Shown here piece by piece: positions 41,080 to 49,211 of a stretch of DNA of 64,000 bases. The stretch is from positions 1 to 64,000 of the forward strand of contig BPKO01000007.1 of NCBI GenBank assembly GCA_026005175.1. The letters run 5' to 3'. Source of the stretch: Candidatus Tectimicrobiota bacterium (GTDB lineage: Bacteria > Tectomicrobia > Entotheonellia > Entotheonellales > Entotheonellaceae). The notes beneath the pieces were generated by a model. The model ran no database searches, was not told the origin of the DNA, and saw only the letters and a list, made by a program, of their open reading frames with translations. Position numbers and translations under genes: made by a program. Position 1 is the first letter of the stretch; every line of letters starts with the position of its first letter.

Positions 41080-41672
41080 CGTCCCTCCGCCACCACGCCG
41101 CGAAAAGAGCGCCGGTGGATGGCACAGGCGCCAAAGCGCCGCAAGCGGCGGTAGTGCTCGGCGGTGGCATACCCCTTGTGCCGCTCAAAGCCGTAAGCAG
41201 GATAGTGGCACGCATAGGCCGCCATCAGGCGGTCGCGCACCACTTTGGCCACCACCGAAGCGGCGGCAATGGAAGCACAGCAGGCATCGCCCCGCACCAC
41301 GGGGCGCTGCGCCACCGAAAGCGGCAGGGGCACGGGGCCGTCAATGAGCAAGAAGTCCGGCGGCCAAGCCAGCTGCCGCACCGCCGCCTGCATCGCCGCC
41401 TGCACGGCCCAGGCAATCCCGTGCCGATCAATGGCCGCAGCCGTCACGATGCCTACCCCGTACGTCAGGGCTTGCCGGAGGATGACGCCGTACAGCGCTT
41501 GCCGCTGCCTAGGAGACAGCTGTTTGGAGTCCCGCAAGCCGGGAATGCGGCTGCCGGCAGGCAGCATCACCGCTGCCGCCACCAGCGGGCCGGCCAGGGG
41601 CCCGCGGCCGGCTTCGTCAACCCCGGCGATGTAGCGATAGCCGGCGCAGCGCGCTTCCGCTTCCAGCGGCAA
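41076..41672 (-). CDS. rnhB: Ribonuclease HII
   Basis: RNase HII removes ribonucleotides from DNA and RNA primers. The 198-residue product has the catalytic D-E-D-D set in AGVDEAGRGPLAGP, LLIDGPVPLPL and GDACCASIAAASVVAKVVRDRLM, and the characteristic YGFERHKGYAT near the end. It lies between rplS and yraN in the usual order. Confidence 0.97.
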   Translation of the reverse strand: MPLEAEARCAGYRYIAGVDEAGRGPLAGPLVAAAVMLPAGSRIPGLRDSKQLSPRQRQALYGVILRQALTYGVGIVTAAAIDRHGIAWAVQAAMQAAVRQLAWPPDFLLIDGPVPLPLSVAQRPVVRGDACCASIAAASVVAKVVRDRLMAAYACHYPAYGFERHKGYATAEHYRRLRRFGACAIHRRSFRGVVAEGR

Positions 41673-41728
41673 AAAAGCTCTCCGGCCGCGCTGCGGCGGC
41701 TACCCCGCACCCCCGGGGCCTCCGGCGG

Positions 41729-42079
41729 TTACGGCACAAAGCGCTTCTCTTTGATGCGGGCCGCCTTGCCGCGCAAGTTGCGCAAGTAGTACAGCTTGGC
41801 ACGCCGCACGCGGCCCCGGCGAACGACCTCGATGGCCTCGATGCTGGGGGCATGCAGCGGAAAGATGCGCTCGACGCCGATGCCGTAGGACACCTTGCGC
41901 ACGGTCACCGTCTGCCGCAAGCCACCACCCCGCAGGGCAATGACCACCCCCTCAAAGGGCTGGACGCGCTCGCGGTTGCCTTCGACGATGCGCACGTGCA
42001 CGCGCACCGTATCCCCGGGCCGTAGCTCGGGAAGGTCGGTCTTCATCTGCGCTTTTTCGATCTGCTCGATCGCCTGCAT
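41729..42079 (-). CDS. rplS: 50S ribosomal protein L19
   Basis: L19 lies at the 30S-50S interface. The 116-residue product shows [81 protein letters not shown], unmistakable for L19. In many bacteria it directly follows trmD; here a SPOUT methyltransferase gene lies between them. Confidence 0.98.
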   Translation of the reverse strand: MQAIEQIEKAQMKTDLPELRPGDTVRVHVRIVEGNRERVQPFEGVVIALRGGGLRQTVTVRKVSYGIGVERIFPLHAPSIEAIEVVRRGRVRRAKLYYLRNLRGKAARIKEKRFVP

Positions 42080-42102
42080 CCACCCCTCTCCTTGTGTCCC
42101 GC

Positions 42103-42672
42103 TCAGCAGCCGAGCAGCCGGTCCAGCAGGATGCCGGCGGCCACCCGCACCGGCAGATGGTTAAAGGCCGTCGGCCCGTAAATCGGCATTAAGACGTAGT
42201 CGCAGCGGGCGATCAGCTCCTCGGCCAGCCCCCACCCCGTACCCAGGAGCAACAAAAACGGCGCTTCCTCACTCCACAGCAGCTGGCGCAGCGCCCGGTA
42301 GGAAATTCCGCGGGCAAAGCGGCGGGCATCGGTGGCCACGCGGCGCGGCGGCATGCCACACTGCTGGGCAATTTCTCCTTCGGCCACCGCAAGATCGGCC
42401 ACCACCCGCACGTGCCGCAATGCCTCAGCCCGCGTAGGATTATACGCCGCGCCGTGCCCTTGCGTCCAGTGGGCGATGATGTGGTTGGCCAGCTCCTGGT
42501 GGCGCCGCAGCGGGGTGACGATGTAGCAGCAGCGGACCCCATACGTGGCGGCCACGCGCCCCAAGTCGTGCACGTTGATCGTGGTGAGCGAAGAGGCCAC
42601 CACCTGGCGTTCTTTGTTGTAAACGGGAAAGTGCACCAGGGCAAGAAAGAGCGGGGGCACCTCACGAGGCAT
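42103..42672 (-). CDS. SPOUT-type RNA methyltransferase between trmD and rplS
   Basis: The 189-residue product resembles the SAM-dependent SPOUT methyltransferase family found between trmD and rplS in Aquificota and Deltaproteobacteria-like genomes. [37 protein letters not shown] opens the fold, and [49 protein letters not shown] is the knot with its cofactor pocket. The RNA target is unknown. It overlaps the trmD end by 11 bases. Confidence 0.85.
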   Translation of the reverse strand: MPREVPPLFLALVHFPVYNKERQVVASSLTTINVHDLGRVAATYGVRCCYIVTPLRRHQELANHIIAHWTQGHGAAYNPTRAEALRHVRVVADLAVAEGEIAQQCGMPPRRVATDARRFARGISYRALRQLLWSEEAPFLLLLGTGWGLAEELIARCDYVLMPIYGPTAFNHLPVRVAAGILLDRLLGC

Positions 42673-43408
42673 GCGGTTCTGCCTTTTCTGCCAGCAGCTC
42701 CTGCAAGATGGCCTGGTCCTGTGGCGTCAGCTGGGCACGGGACAACAAGTCGGGACGGCGCGCCAGGGTGGTGGCCAAAGCCTGGCGTCGCCGCCAGCGG
42801 GCAATGGCGGCATGGTTTCCCGACAGAAGCACTTCGGGGACGCGCAGGCCGGCAAACTCTGCCGGCCGCGTGTACTGCGGCCCTTGCAGCAGCCCGTGAA
42901 AAAGGGAGTCGTCTTCGACCGAGTGGCGGTCCCCCACCACCCCCGGCACCAGGCGGGCCACGGCGTCGATGACCACCAGGGCCGGCAGCTCGCCGCCGGT
43001 TAGCACGTAGTCCCCAATGGACAACTCCAAGTCAACGTAGTGCTCCACCCGCGCGTCAACGCCGCCGTAGTGGCCACACACCAGCAGCAGCCGCGCCTTG
43101 CCGGCCAGCGCTTTGACCCGCTCCTGGGTGAGCAGCACCCCCTGGGGGCTCAGCAGGATGACAAACGCCGGGCCAAAGCGGGCCTGGATGTCTGCGATGC
43201 CGCGCACGATGGGCTCGGGTTTCATGATCATCCCCGGGCCGCCCCCGTAGGGATAGTCGTCGGTGACGCGGTGGCGGCCGATGGCATAGTCGCGCAGGTG
43301 ATGGAGGTGAATGCGCAACAGACCACGGGCCTGCGCCCGCTGTAGCAGGCTCACCTGCAAGGGGGACGCAAACATCTCAGGGAAAAGGGTGAGCACGTGA
43401 ATGTCCAT
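42662..43408 (-). CDS. trmD: tRNA (guanine-N1-)-methyltransferase
   Basis: TrmD methylates G37 next to the anticodon and prevents frameshifting. The 248-residue product has MDIHVLTLFPEMF, DYPYGGGPGMIMKPEP, the knot motif LLVCGHYGGVDARV and LSIGDYVLTGGELPALVVIDAVARLVPG. In the knot most TrmDs have Y-E-G; here residue 115 is Gly instead of Glu (codon GGC), an uncommon change. It lies between rimM and the SPOUT gene. Confidence 0.95.
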   Translation of the reverse strand: MDIHVLTLFPEMFASPLQVSLLQRAQARGLLRIHLHHLRDYAIGRHRVTDDYPYGGGPGMIMKPEPIVRGIADIQARFGPAFVILLSPQGVLLTQERVKALAGKARLLLVCGHYGGVDARVEHYVDLELSIGDYVLTGGELPALVVIDAVARLVPGVVGDRHSVEDDSLFHGLLQGPQYTRPAEFAGLRVPEVLLSGNHAAIARWRRRQALATTLARRPDLLSRAQLTPQDQAILQELLAEKAEPHAS

Positions 43409-43414
43409 AACGCC

Positions 43415-43948
43415 TTAAGTGAGGTCTTCCTCACGCACGGCCAAGTGCATCTCGCCGCGGGCCAGATCGACGCGGCGCACCACCTGCTTGAGCGCCGGCA
43501 CCAGCACTTCCCGCCTGCCGCGGCGCACCACGTAGACGTCGTTGCTGCCCGTGGCGATGATCTCGACGACTTTTCCCATGTATTTCCCGCCCGGCGCGTA
43601 AACCGCGAGCCCTTCGATCTCGAACCAGTAGTATTCTCCCTCGGCCAGCGGCGGAAACCAGGCACGCGGCACCAGGACCTCGTAGTTGCGGAAGCCTTCG
43701 GCCTGGGTGCGGTCCTCGCAGGCCTCCAGGCGGATCAGCGCCCGCCGGCCAAACCGCCGCCAGCCGGCCACCCGCCGCCCCTGGGGCGGTTCTTCGCCAC
43801 GCCGCAGGACCACGGTGCGCTCGCGCAACTCGGGCACCAGGGCGAGGTCCGCCACGTAAGGCAAGAACACCAACTCGCCGCGCAAGCCGTGGGGTTTGGT
43901 GAGGCGCCCGATGGCGATCAGCGTCTCTGGCGCCTTGCGGTGAGGCAT
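43415..43948 (-). CDS. rimM: 16S rRNA processing protein RimM
   Basis: RimM binds S19 and helps mature the 30S head. The 177-residue product begins AIGRLTKPHGLRGELVFLPY, has ALIRLEACEDRTQAEGFRNYEVLVPR and the PRC-barrel part YYWFEIEGLAVYAPGGKYMGKVVEIIATGSNDVYVVR, ending in VLVPALKQVVRRVDLARGEM. It lies six bases after rpsP; the small KH-domain gene often found between them is absent. Confidence 0.95.
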   Translation of the reverse strand: MPHRKAPETLIAIGRLTKPHGLRGELVFLPYVADLALVPELRERTVVLRRGEEPPQGRRVAGWRRFGRRALIRLEACEDRTQAEGFRNYEVLVPRAWFPPLAEGEYYWFEIEGLAVYAPGGKYMGKVVEIIATGSNDVYVVRRGRREVLVPALKQVVRRVDLARGEMHLAVREEDLT

Positions 43949-43954
43949 CGCTGG

Positions 43955-44206
43955 CTACTGGTCCTGCAGGACACCAGCACGGGCAAAGAGCCGCTTGACC
44001 GGTTCAGAGGGCTGGGCACCCCGTGCCAGCCAGAGGCGCACCTTGTCCACGTCGAGCCGGATGGCCGGCGGATCCGGCAAGGGATCGTACGTACCCAGGG
44101 TATCGACGAAGCGCCCGTCGCGCGGGGCGCGGGCGTCTGCCACCACCACGCGGTAAAAGGGCCGCTTTTTGGCCCCCATGCGTCGTAAGCGAATCCGTAC
44201 CGCCAT
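43955..44206 (-). CDS. rpsP: 30S ribosomal protein S16
   Basis: S16 is an early 30S assembly protein. The 83-residue product starts [44 protein letters not shown], diagnostic of S16, and ends [12 protein letters not shown] use ATG 44206, where the family always begins. It follows ffh by 23 bases in the standard ffh-rpsP-rimM-trmD order. Confidence 0.98.
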   Translation of the reverse strand: MAVRIRLRRMGAKKRPFYRVVVADARAPRDGRFVDTLGTYDPLPDPPAIRLDVDKVRLWLARGAQPSEPVKRLFARAGVLQDQ

Positions 44207-44229
44207 CGCTGCTTTCCTCCTCGTGGACG

Positions 44230-45564
44230 CTAAAAGGGACGAGGGAAAGGGAACCTCCCCCACTTGCCTTTGCCAGGTTTCTGGGTCAGGAGCGCTTTCA
44301 TCATTTTTTGTGCCTGCGCAAACTGCTTGAGCAGACGGTTGACGTCTTCGACGCTGGTGCCGCTACCGCGGGCGATACGCCGCCGGCGGCTGCCGTTGAT
44401 GATGGCCGGATGGCGGCGCTCCTCGGGGGTCATCGAGTTGATGATCGCCTCGATGCGCTTGAACTCCGCCTCGCTCACCGCGGGCAGCTTGGCCCCTTTC
44501 ATCCCGGGAAGCAGGCTCAGCAGGTTTTCCAGGGGGCCCATCTGCTTGAGCTGCTGCAGCTGGGCCTGAAAGTCCTCCAGGGTGAAGCTGGCTTGGCGCA
44601 CTTTTTGCGCCAAGGCGGCAGCCGCCTCGCGGTCCACCGCCTGCTCGGCTTTTTCGATGAGCGTCAGCACGTCCCCCATGCCGAGAAGGCGCGAGGCCAT
44701 GCGCTCGGGGTAAAACGGCTCCAGCGCCTCGAGCTTCTCCCCCACCCCCACAAACAGGATGGGCTTGCCGACCACGGCGGCGATGGACAAGGCCGCCCCG
44801 CCGCGCGCATCGCCGTCGAGCTTGGTTAAAATGACGCCGTCAAGCCCCACGGCTTCCTCAAACGCCGTGGCCACTTTGACCGCTTCCTGGCCGGTCATGG
44901 CATCGACGACCAGCAGCGTATACTGAGGGGACACGGCCGCTTTGATCTCCTGCAGCTCCTGCATGAGCACGGCGTCGATTTGGAGGCGGCCGGCGGTGTC
45001 GATGACGACGACGTCACAGCCCTGCTCGCCGGCACGGTGCAAGGCCTGACGGCAGATGTCGACGGCCTTCTGGGGGCCCTCGCCGCCGACCACCGGCACC
45101 TTGAGGCTGGCGCCCAGCACCCGCAGCTGTTCGGTGGCCGCCGGCCGGTAGATATCGGCAGCGACGAGCAGCGGGCGATGTCCCATGCCCTGCACCAGCT
45201 TGGCCAGCTTGGCCGCGGTGGTGGTTTTGCCCGAGCCGTGCAGCCCGGCCAGCAAGACGACGGTGGGCGGCTTGGGCGCCAGGGTAAACGGCCGATGGGT
45301 GCCGCCCATCAGCGCTGTCAGCTCGTCGCGGACGATTTTGACGACCTGCTGTCCGGGGGTGAGGCTGCGCATGACCTCTTGCCCCACGGCTTTTTGGCGC
45401 ACGCGCTCGACGAAGTCCCGCACCACCTGGAAATTGACGTCGGCTTCCAGGAGGGCCAGGCGGATCTCGCGCATGGCCTCTTTGATGTCGGCTTCGCTCA
45501 GCTTGCCGCGCCCGCGCAGGCGCGCAAAGATCTGGTCCAGTTTGGCCGTCAGCGCCTCAAACAC
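44230..45564 (-). CDS. ffh: Signal recognition particle protein Ffh
   Basis: Ffh binds signal peptides and SRP RNA and delivers ribosomes to FtsY. The intact 444-residue product has an N domain ([20 protein letters not shown]), a G domain with [24 protein letters not shown] and [14 protein letters not shown], and a C-terminal M domain with the RNA-binding [24 protein letters not shown]. The M domain is Met-poor and ends in a basic tail. It heads the ffh-rpsP-rimM-trmD-rplS run. Confidence 0.97.
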   Translation of the reverse strand: MFEALTAKLDQIFARLRGRGKLSEADIKEAMREIRLALLEADVNFQVVRDFVERVRQKAVGQEVMRSLTPGQQVVKIVRDELTALMGGTHRPFTLAPKPPTVVLLAGLHGSGKTTTAAKLAKLVQGMGHRPLLVAADIYRPAATEQLRVLGASLKVPVVGGEGPQKAVDICRQALHRAGEQGCDVVVIDTAGRLQIDAVLMQELQEIKAAVSPQYTLLVVDAMTGQEAVKVATAFEEAVGLDGVILTKLDGDARGGAALSIAAVVGKPILFVGVGEKLEALEPFYPERMASRLLGMGDVLTLIEKAEQAVDREAAAALAQKVRQASFTLEDFQAQLQQLKQMGPLENLLSLLPGMKGAKLPAVSEAEFKRIEAIINSMTPEERRHPAIINGSRRRRIARGSGTSVEDVNRLLKQFAQAQKMMKALLTQKPGKGKWGRFPFPRPF

Positions 45565-45611
45565 TGCCGCTCCTTCCCTGCGATGGGGAACTGCCGCGCT
45601 CTCAAGCAGAG

Positions 45612-45617
45612 ATTATA
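45612..45617 (-). promoter_or_regulatory. Possible -10 element of ffh
   Basis: A perfect TATAAT on the minus strand ~48 bases before the ffh start. No clear -35 is visible. Confidence 0.35.
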
Positions 45618-45647
45618 CTCGACCTTTGCCCTGTGGGCACCCCGGGC

Positions 45648-46292
45648 TTAGCCGCGCAAGGCCCGAATGGCCTGGGCGTAATCGGGCTGGGCGAACACCG
45701 CGGTGCCGGCCACCAAGATATCCGCGCCGGCCTCTCGCAGCTGGGGGGCATTGGTGGCATTAACGCCGCCGTCGACGGCGATGGCCACGGAGAGGCCGCG
45801 CGCCGCGATTTCCTGCTTCAAGGCGCGGATCTTGGCCAGTGTCGACGGGATGAAGCGCTGGCCGCCAAAGCCAGGGTTGACCGACATCACCAGCACCAGG
45901 TCGAGCTCGGGCAGGATCTCCTGCAGGAGCCAGATGGGGGTGGCCGGGTTGAGCGCCACGCCAGCACGCACGCCGGCGGCTTTGATCGCCTGCACGGTGC
46001 GGTGCAGGTGGCGGCAGGCCTCCACATGGACCGTCAGCCCGGCGCTGCCGGCCTCGACAAAGGCGGGCAGCAGCCGCTCGGGCTCTTCCAGCATCAAATG
46101 GACGTCGAGCGGCAGGCGCGTCACCGCCGCCAGGGCCTTGACCACCGGCGGCCCAATAGTCAAATTGGGCACAAAGTGGCCGTCCATCACGTCGACGTGC
46201 AGCAAGTCGGCGCCGGCCGCTTCGACGCGCGCCACTTCCTCGGCCAGGCGGGCAAAATCGGCAGCCAAAATAGACGGAGCGATCTGAACCAC
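45648..46292 (-). CDS. rpe: Ribulose-phosphate 3-epimerase
   Basis: Rpe interconverts ribulose-5-P and xylulose-5-P in the pentose phosphate pathway. The ~214-residue TIM barrel has IAPSILAADFARLAEEV, LLHVDVMDGHFVPNLTIGPPVV, LDVHLMLEEPE, VLVMSVNPGFGGQRFI and VAIAVDGGVNATNAP, with metal ligands and catalytic Asps in place. I start it at GTG 46292 (VVQIAPSIL), just after the rsmB stop. rsmB-rpe adjacency is widespread. Confidence 0.96.
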   Translation of the reverse strand: MVQIAPSILAADFARLAEEVARVEAAGADLLHVDVMDGHFVPNLTIGPPVVKALAAVTRLPLDVHLMLEEPERLLPAFVEAGSAGLTVHVEACRHLHRTVQAIKAAGVRAGVALNPATPIWLLQEILPELDLVLVMSVNPGFGGQRFIPSTLAKIRALKQEIAARGLSVAIAVDGGVNATNAPQLREAGADILVAGTAVFAQPDYAQAIRALRG

Positions 46293-46297
46293 GGCCT

Positions 46298-47662
46298 TTA
46301 CCCTTGCCTGCCAAAACAGGCCACAAAGACCCCTTCCGTCCCGCACACCTCCGGGGTGAGGTCGAGCACCCCTTCGCGAAGGGCAGGGCGGACGGCGGGC
46401 GGGAGCGCTGCCGTCGCCAGAGGCTGCAGGTGCAACTCGGGATGCGCCGCTAGGAAACGCGACACCACCGCCCACGTTTCTTCCGGCTCATTGGAACAGA
46501 CGCTATAAATCAGCAGGCCGGCCGGGGCCAGGAGCGGCACCTGCGCGTGCAGCAGCTCGAGCTGCAGCGCCGACAAGGCAGCGAGGTCGGCCGGCGTCCT
46601 GCGCCACTTGATATCCGGATGCCGCCGCACCACCCCCAGCCCCGAACAGGGGGCATCGACCAAGATGCGGTCGAAAAGCGCGCCGGGCGCCAGCGGCGGC
46701 CGCCGGGCATCGGCAACACAGAGGGCCACCCGTCGGAGGCGCAAGCGCTCGACGTTGTGCTGCACGAGCCGCAAGCGCCCCCACTGCGGATCGCAGGCCA
46801 GAATCCACCCCGTGTCTTCCATCAGCTGCGCCAGATGCGTTGTCTTGCCGCCAGGGGCTGCGCAGGCGTCGAGCACGCGCTGGCCTGGGCGGACTTGGCA
46901 GGCGTGCGCCACCAGCATCGCCCCCTCGTCCTGCACCTGGAAAAGGCCTTCGCGGTAACTGGGCAAGGTATCGAGGCGGTCGGTGCCACGCACCACGAGA
47001 CCTTCGGGGAGCAAGGCCGAAGGGGCGACCTGGCGCAGCCCTTCCTGGCACAGGCGCTGCGCCAGCGCCTGGGGGGAAGTGCGCAGGGTGTTGACACGCA
47101 GCGTCACCCCTTCTACCCGGTTGTTGGCTTCGCACAGGGCCCGCGTCCGCTCCCAGCCGTAGCGCTCCAGCCAGCGGGCCACCAGCCACGTGGGATAAGA
47201 ATAGACCACGGCCAAGTGGGCCACGGGCTGAGTGGCGGCATCGGGAAACGCCCAGCTGGCATGCTGCCGGAGCAAGGCGCGCAGCACGCCGTTGACCAGC
47301 TGCGCCGTGCCGCGGTGGCCGTAGCGGCGGGCCAGAGCCACCGTTTCGTGCACTGCCGCCCACGCCGGCACGCGCAGCCACAGGCACTGGTAGACGCCCA
47401 GCCGCAGGGCGTTGCGGATCCAGGGGGTAAGTTCGCATAAAGGATAGCGGCAGACCTGGGACAGCAACCAGTCGAGGCGCTCGCGCCAGCGCACGACCCC
47501 GTAGACGCACTCGGTGACAAAGGCACGGTCGCGCCGCGACAGGCGGCTGTGGCGCAGTCGCTGCCGCAAGGCCACGTCGGCGTAAGCGCCTTCGACCTCG
47601 ATGGCGTAGAGGATCTCGAGTGCCAGCTGCCGCGGCGACGCCCGCTCAACCACCCTCGCCAA
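46298..47662 (-). CDS. rsmB: 16S rRNA m5C967 methyltransferase RsmB
   Basis: RsmB methylates C967 of 16S rRNA. The ~454-residue product has an N-terminal NusB-like domain (RQLALEILYAIEVEGAYADVALR), a linker, and an NSUN-type methyltransferase domain with VLDACAAPGGKTTHLAQLM (cofactor site), VDAPCSGLGVVRRHPDIKWR and LLIYSVCSNEPEE. The PC and CS cysteines of catalysis are present. The TTG start at 47662 overlaps the fmt end; a GTG nine bases later is possible. fmt-rsmB is a classic pair. Confidence 0.94.
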   Translation of the reverse strand: MARVVERASPRQLALEILYAIEVEGAYADVALRQRLRHSRLSRRDRAFVTECVYGVVRWRERLDWLLSQVCRYPLCELTPWIRNALRLGVYQCLWLRVPAWAAVHETVALARRYGHRGTAQLVNGVLRALLRQHASWAFPDAATQPVAHLAVVYSYPTWLVARWLERYGWERTRALCEANNRVEGVTLRVNTLRTSPQALAQRLCQEGLRQVAPSALLPEGLVVRGTDRLDTLPSYREGLFQVQDEGAMLVAHACQVRPGQRVLDACAAPGGKTTHLAQLMEDTGWILACDPQWGRLRLVQHNVERLRLRRVALCVADARRPPLAPGALFDRILVDAPCSGLGVVRRHPDIKWRRTPADLAALSALQLELLHAQVPLLAPAGLLIYSVCSNEPEETWAVVSRFLAAHPELHLQPLATAALPPAVRPALREGVLDLTPEVCGTEGVFVACFGRQG

Positions 47663-48590
47663 AGCGATCCCCCTCCTGCACGCGATACCCTTGGGCGAAT
47701 TCGCGCCCCGTCATGCGGCGGCGGTTGGCCGGCTGCACTTCGCGCAGCCAGAGCGCGTCCGCGCCGCACGCCACGCGCACCCCTTCTGCCGTCACCGCCG
47801 TCACCGTTCCTGGCGCGGCGCCGCTGTCGCCGGCTGCAACGGCGGTGCGCCACAGTTTGACCATGTGCCCGCGGAACGTCGTGGTCGCCCCCGGCCAGGG
47901 CACCAGGCCGCGCACGAGGTTGTGAATGGCGGTGGCTGGCTGCTGCCAGTCCACTTGCCCCAAGGCACGACTCAGCTTGGGCGCCCAGGACGCCCCCTCG
48001 GCAGGCTGCGGGCGCGGCGTCACTTCTCCTTTTTCGAGGGCCGTCAGGACGTGGACCAAGCCGTGGGCCCCGGCTTCGGCCAAGCGCGCCCCCAGGGTGA
48101 GGGCGTCGTCTTCGGGCAAAATGGGACAGGGCTCGCTCCAGAGAATGGGCCCGGTATCGACCTGCTCGTCCATCTGCATGATCGTGTACCCGGTCACCGT
48201 CTCGCCGCGGATCAGCGCCCAGTTGATAGGCGCCGGGCCGCGATAGCGGGGCAGCAGTGAGGCGTGCACGTTGAGGCACCCGTAGGGCGGCAGGCGCAGC
48301 AGCGAAGGGGGCAAAATGTGGCCGTAAGCCACCACCACAATGGCCTCGGGACGCCACGCCGCGATGGCCGCTACATTCTCCGGCGTGCGCAAGGTGGGCG
48401 GTTGCAGGACCGGCAGCCGGTGCTCCAGGGCCAGCACCTTGACCGGCGGGGGGGCGGGGTGCTGGCCGCGGCCGCGCGGGCGGTCGGGCTGTGTCACCAC
48501 GGCAAGCACTTGATGGGAAGAGACAAGGAGATGCGAGAGAGTGGGACAGGCAAACGCCGCGGTTCCCATAAACAGCACCCGCATGCCCAC
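47646..48590 (-). CDS. fmt: Methionyl-tRNA formyltransferase
   Basis: Fmt formylates initiator Met-tRNA. The 314-residue product has MRVLFMGTAAFACPTLSHL, the folate-site and catalytic region IVVVAYGHILPPSLL, NVHASLLPRYRGPAPINWALIRGETVTGYTIMQMDEQVDTGPIL and a C-terminal OB-like domain. It lies between def and rsmB, the universal def-fmt pair that removes and adds the formyl group. Confidence 0.96.
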   Translation of the reverse strand: MGMRVLFMGTAAFACPTLSHLLVSSHQVLAVVTQPDRPRGRGQHPAPPPVKVLALEHRLPVLQPPTLRTPENVAAIAAWRPEAIVVVAYGHILPPSLLRLPPYGCLNVHASLLPRYRGPAPINWALIRGETVTGYTIMQMDEQVDTGPILWSEPCPILPEDDALTLGARLAEAGAHGLVHVLTALEKGEVTPRPQPAEGASWAPKLSRALGQVDWQQPATAIHNLVRGLVPWPGATTTFRGHMVKLWRTAVAAGDSGAAPGTVTAVTAEGVRVACGADALWLREVQPANRRRMTGREFAQGYRVQEGDRFGEGG

Positions 48591-48601
48591 CTCCCCCAGG
48601 C

Positions 48602-49117
48602 CTAGCGCCGCTCTTGCTGGCGCTTGAGACGGCGAAACCGCCGCTTGATCAAGTCGCGGCCCATCAGGCCCATACGATCGAAAAAGAGCCGGCCGTGCAG
48701 ATGGTCCACTTCGTGCTGAAAAGCCCGGGCCAGCAGCCCTTCGGCTTCCACTTCCACCACTTCCCCGGCCCGGTTGCTGCCCCGCAAGGTCACCCTGGCC
48801 GCCCGCGGCGTTGGTCCATACACGCCCGGCACGCTCAGGCAGCCTTCCTCCTCCCGCACCCGCCCCGTCGCCGAGACGATCTGCGGGTTGATGAATACCA
48901 TCAAGGCGTTGGGATCTTTTCCCCCCGAGACGTCAACCACGAACACCTGCAAGGGAACCCCCACCTGCGGAGCGGCCAGCCCGATCCCCGGCGCCGCGTA
49001 CATGGTCTCGATCATATCGTCGATGAGCCGCTGCAGCTCGGCGTCCAGCGCCGTAACGGGGTCTGCCTTGCGGCGCAAGACGGCTTCTGGATACTCGCGA
49101 ATGGGCAAGACCGCCAT
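48602..49117 (-). CDS. def: Peptide deformylase
   Basis: Def removes the formyl group from new proteins. The 171-residue product has the three family motifs: GIGLAAPQVG, EEGCLSVPG (metal Cys) and AFQHEVDHLHGRLF (two His ligands and catalytic Glu). A basic C-terminal tail (KRRFRRLKRQQERR) could touch the ribosome. A plausible promoter lies upstream at 49148-49177. Confidence 0.96.
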   Translation of the reverse strand: MAVLPIREYPEAVLRRKADPVTALDAELQRLIDDMIETMYAAPGIGLAAPQVGVPLQVFVVDVSGGKDPNALMVFINPQIVSATGRVREEEGCLSVPGVYGPTPRAARVTLRGSNRAGEVVEVEAEGLLARAFQHEVDHLHGRLFFDRMGLMGRDLIKRRFRRLKRQQERR

Positions 49118-49147
49118 GCTCGTTCCTCATCGCCCAGGAATCGCTAA

Positions 49148-49177
49148 TGTATACCGCATTCGCGGCGGCTGCCGCAA
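49148..49177 (-). promoter_or_regulatory. Likely promoter of def-fmt-rsmB-rpe
   Basis: On the minus strand TTGCGG (49172-49177) and TATACA (49148-49153) with an 18-base spacer, 31 bases before the def start. Confidence 0.5.
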
Positions 49178-49211
49178 CGCGCCCTGCCGGCAGGCAGCCG
49201 TGGCTCCCGGA

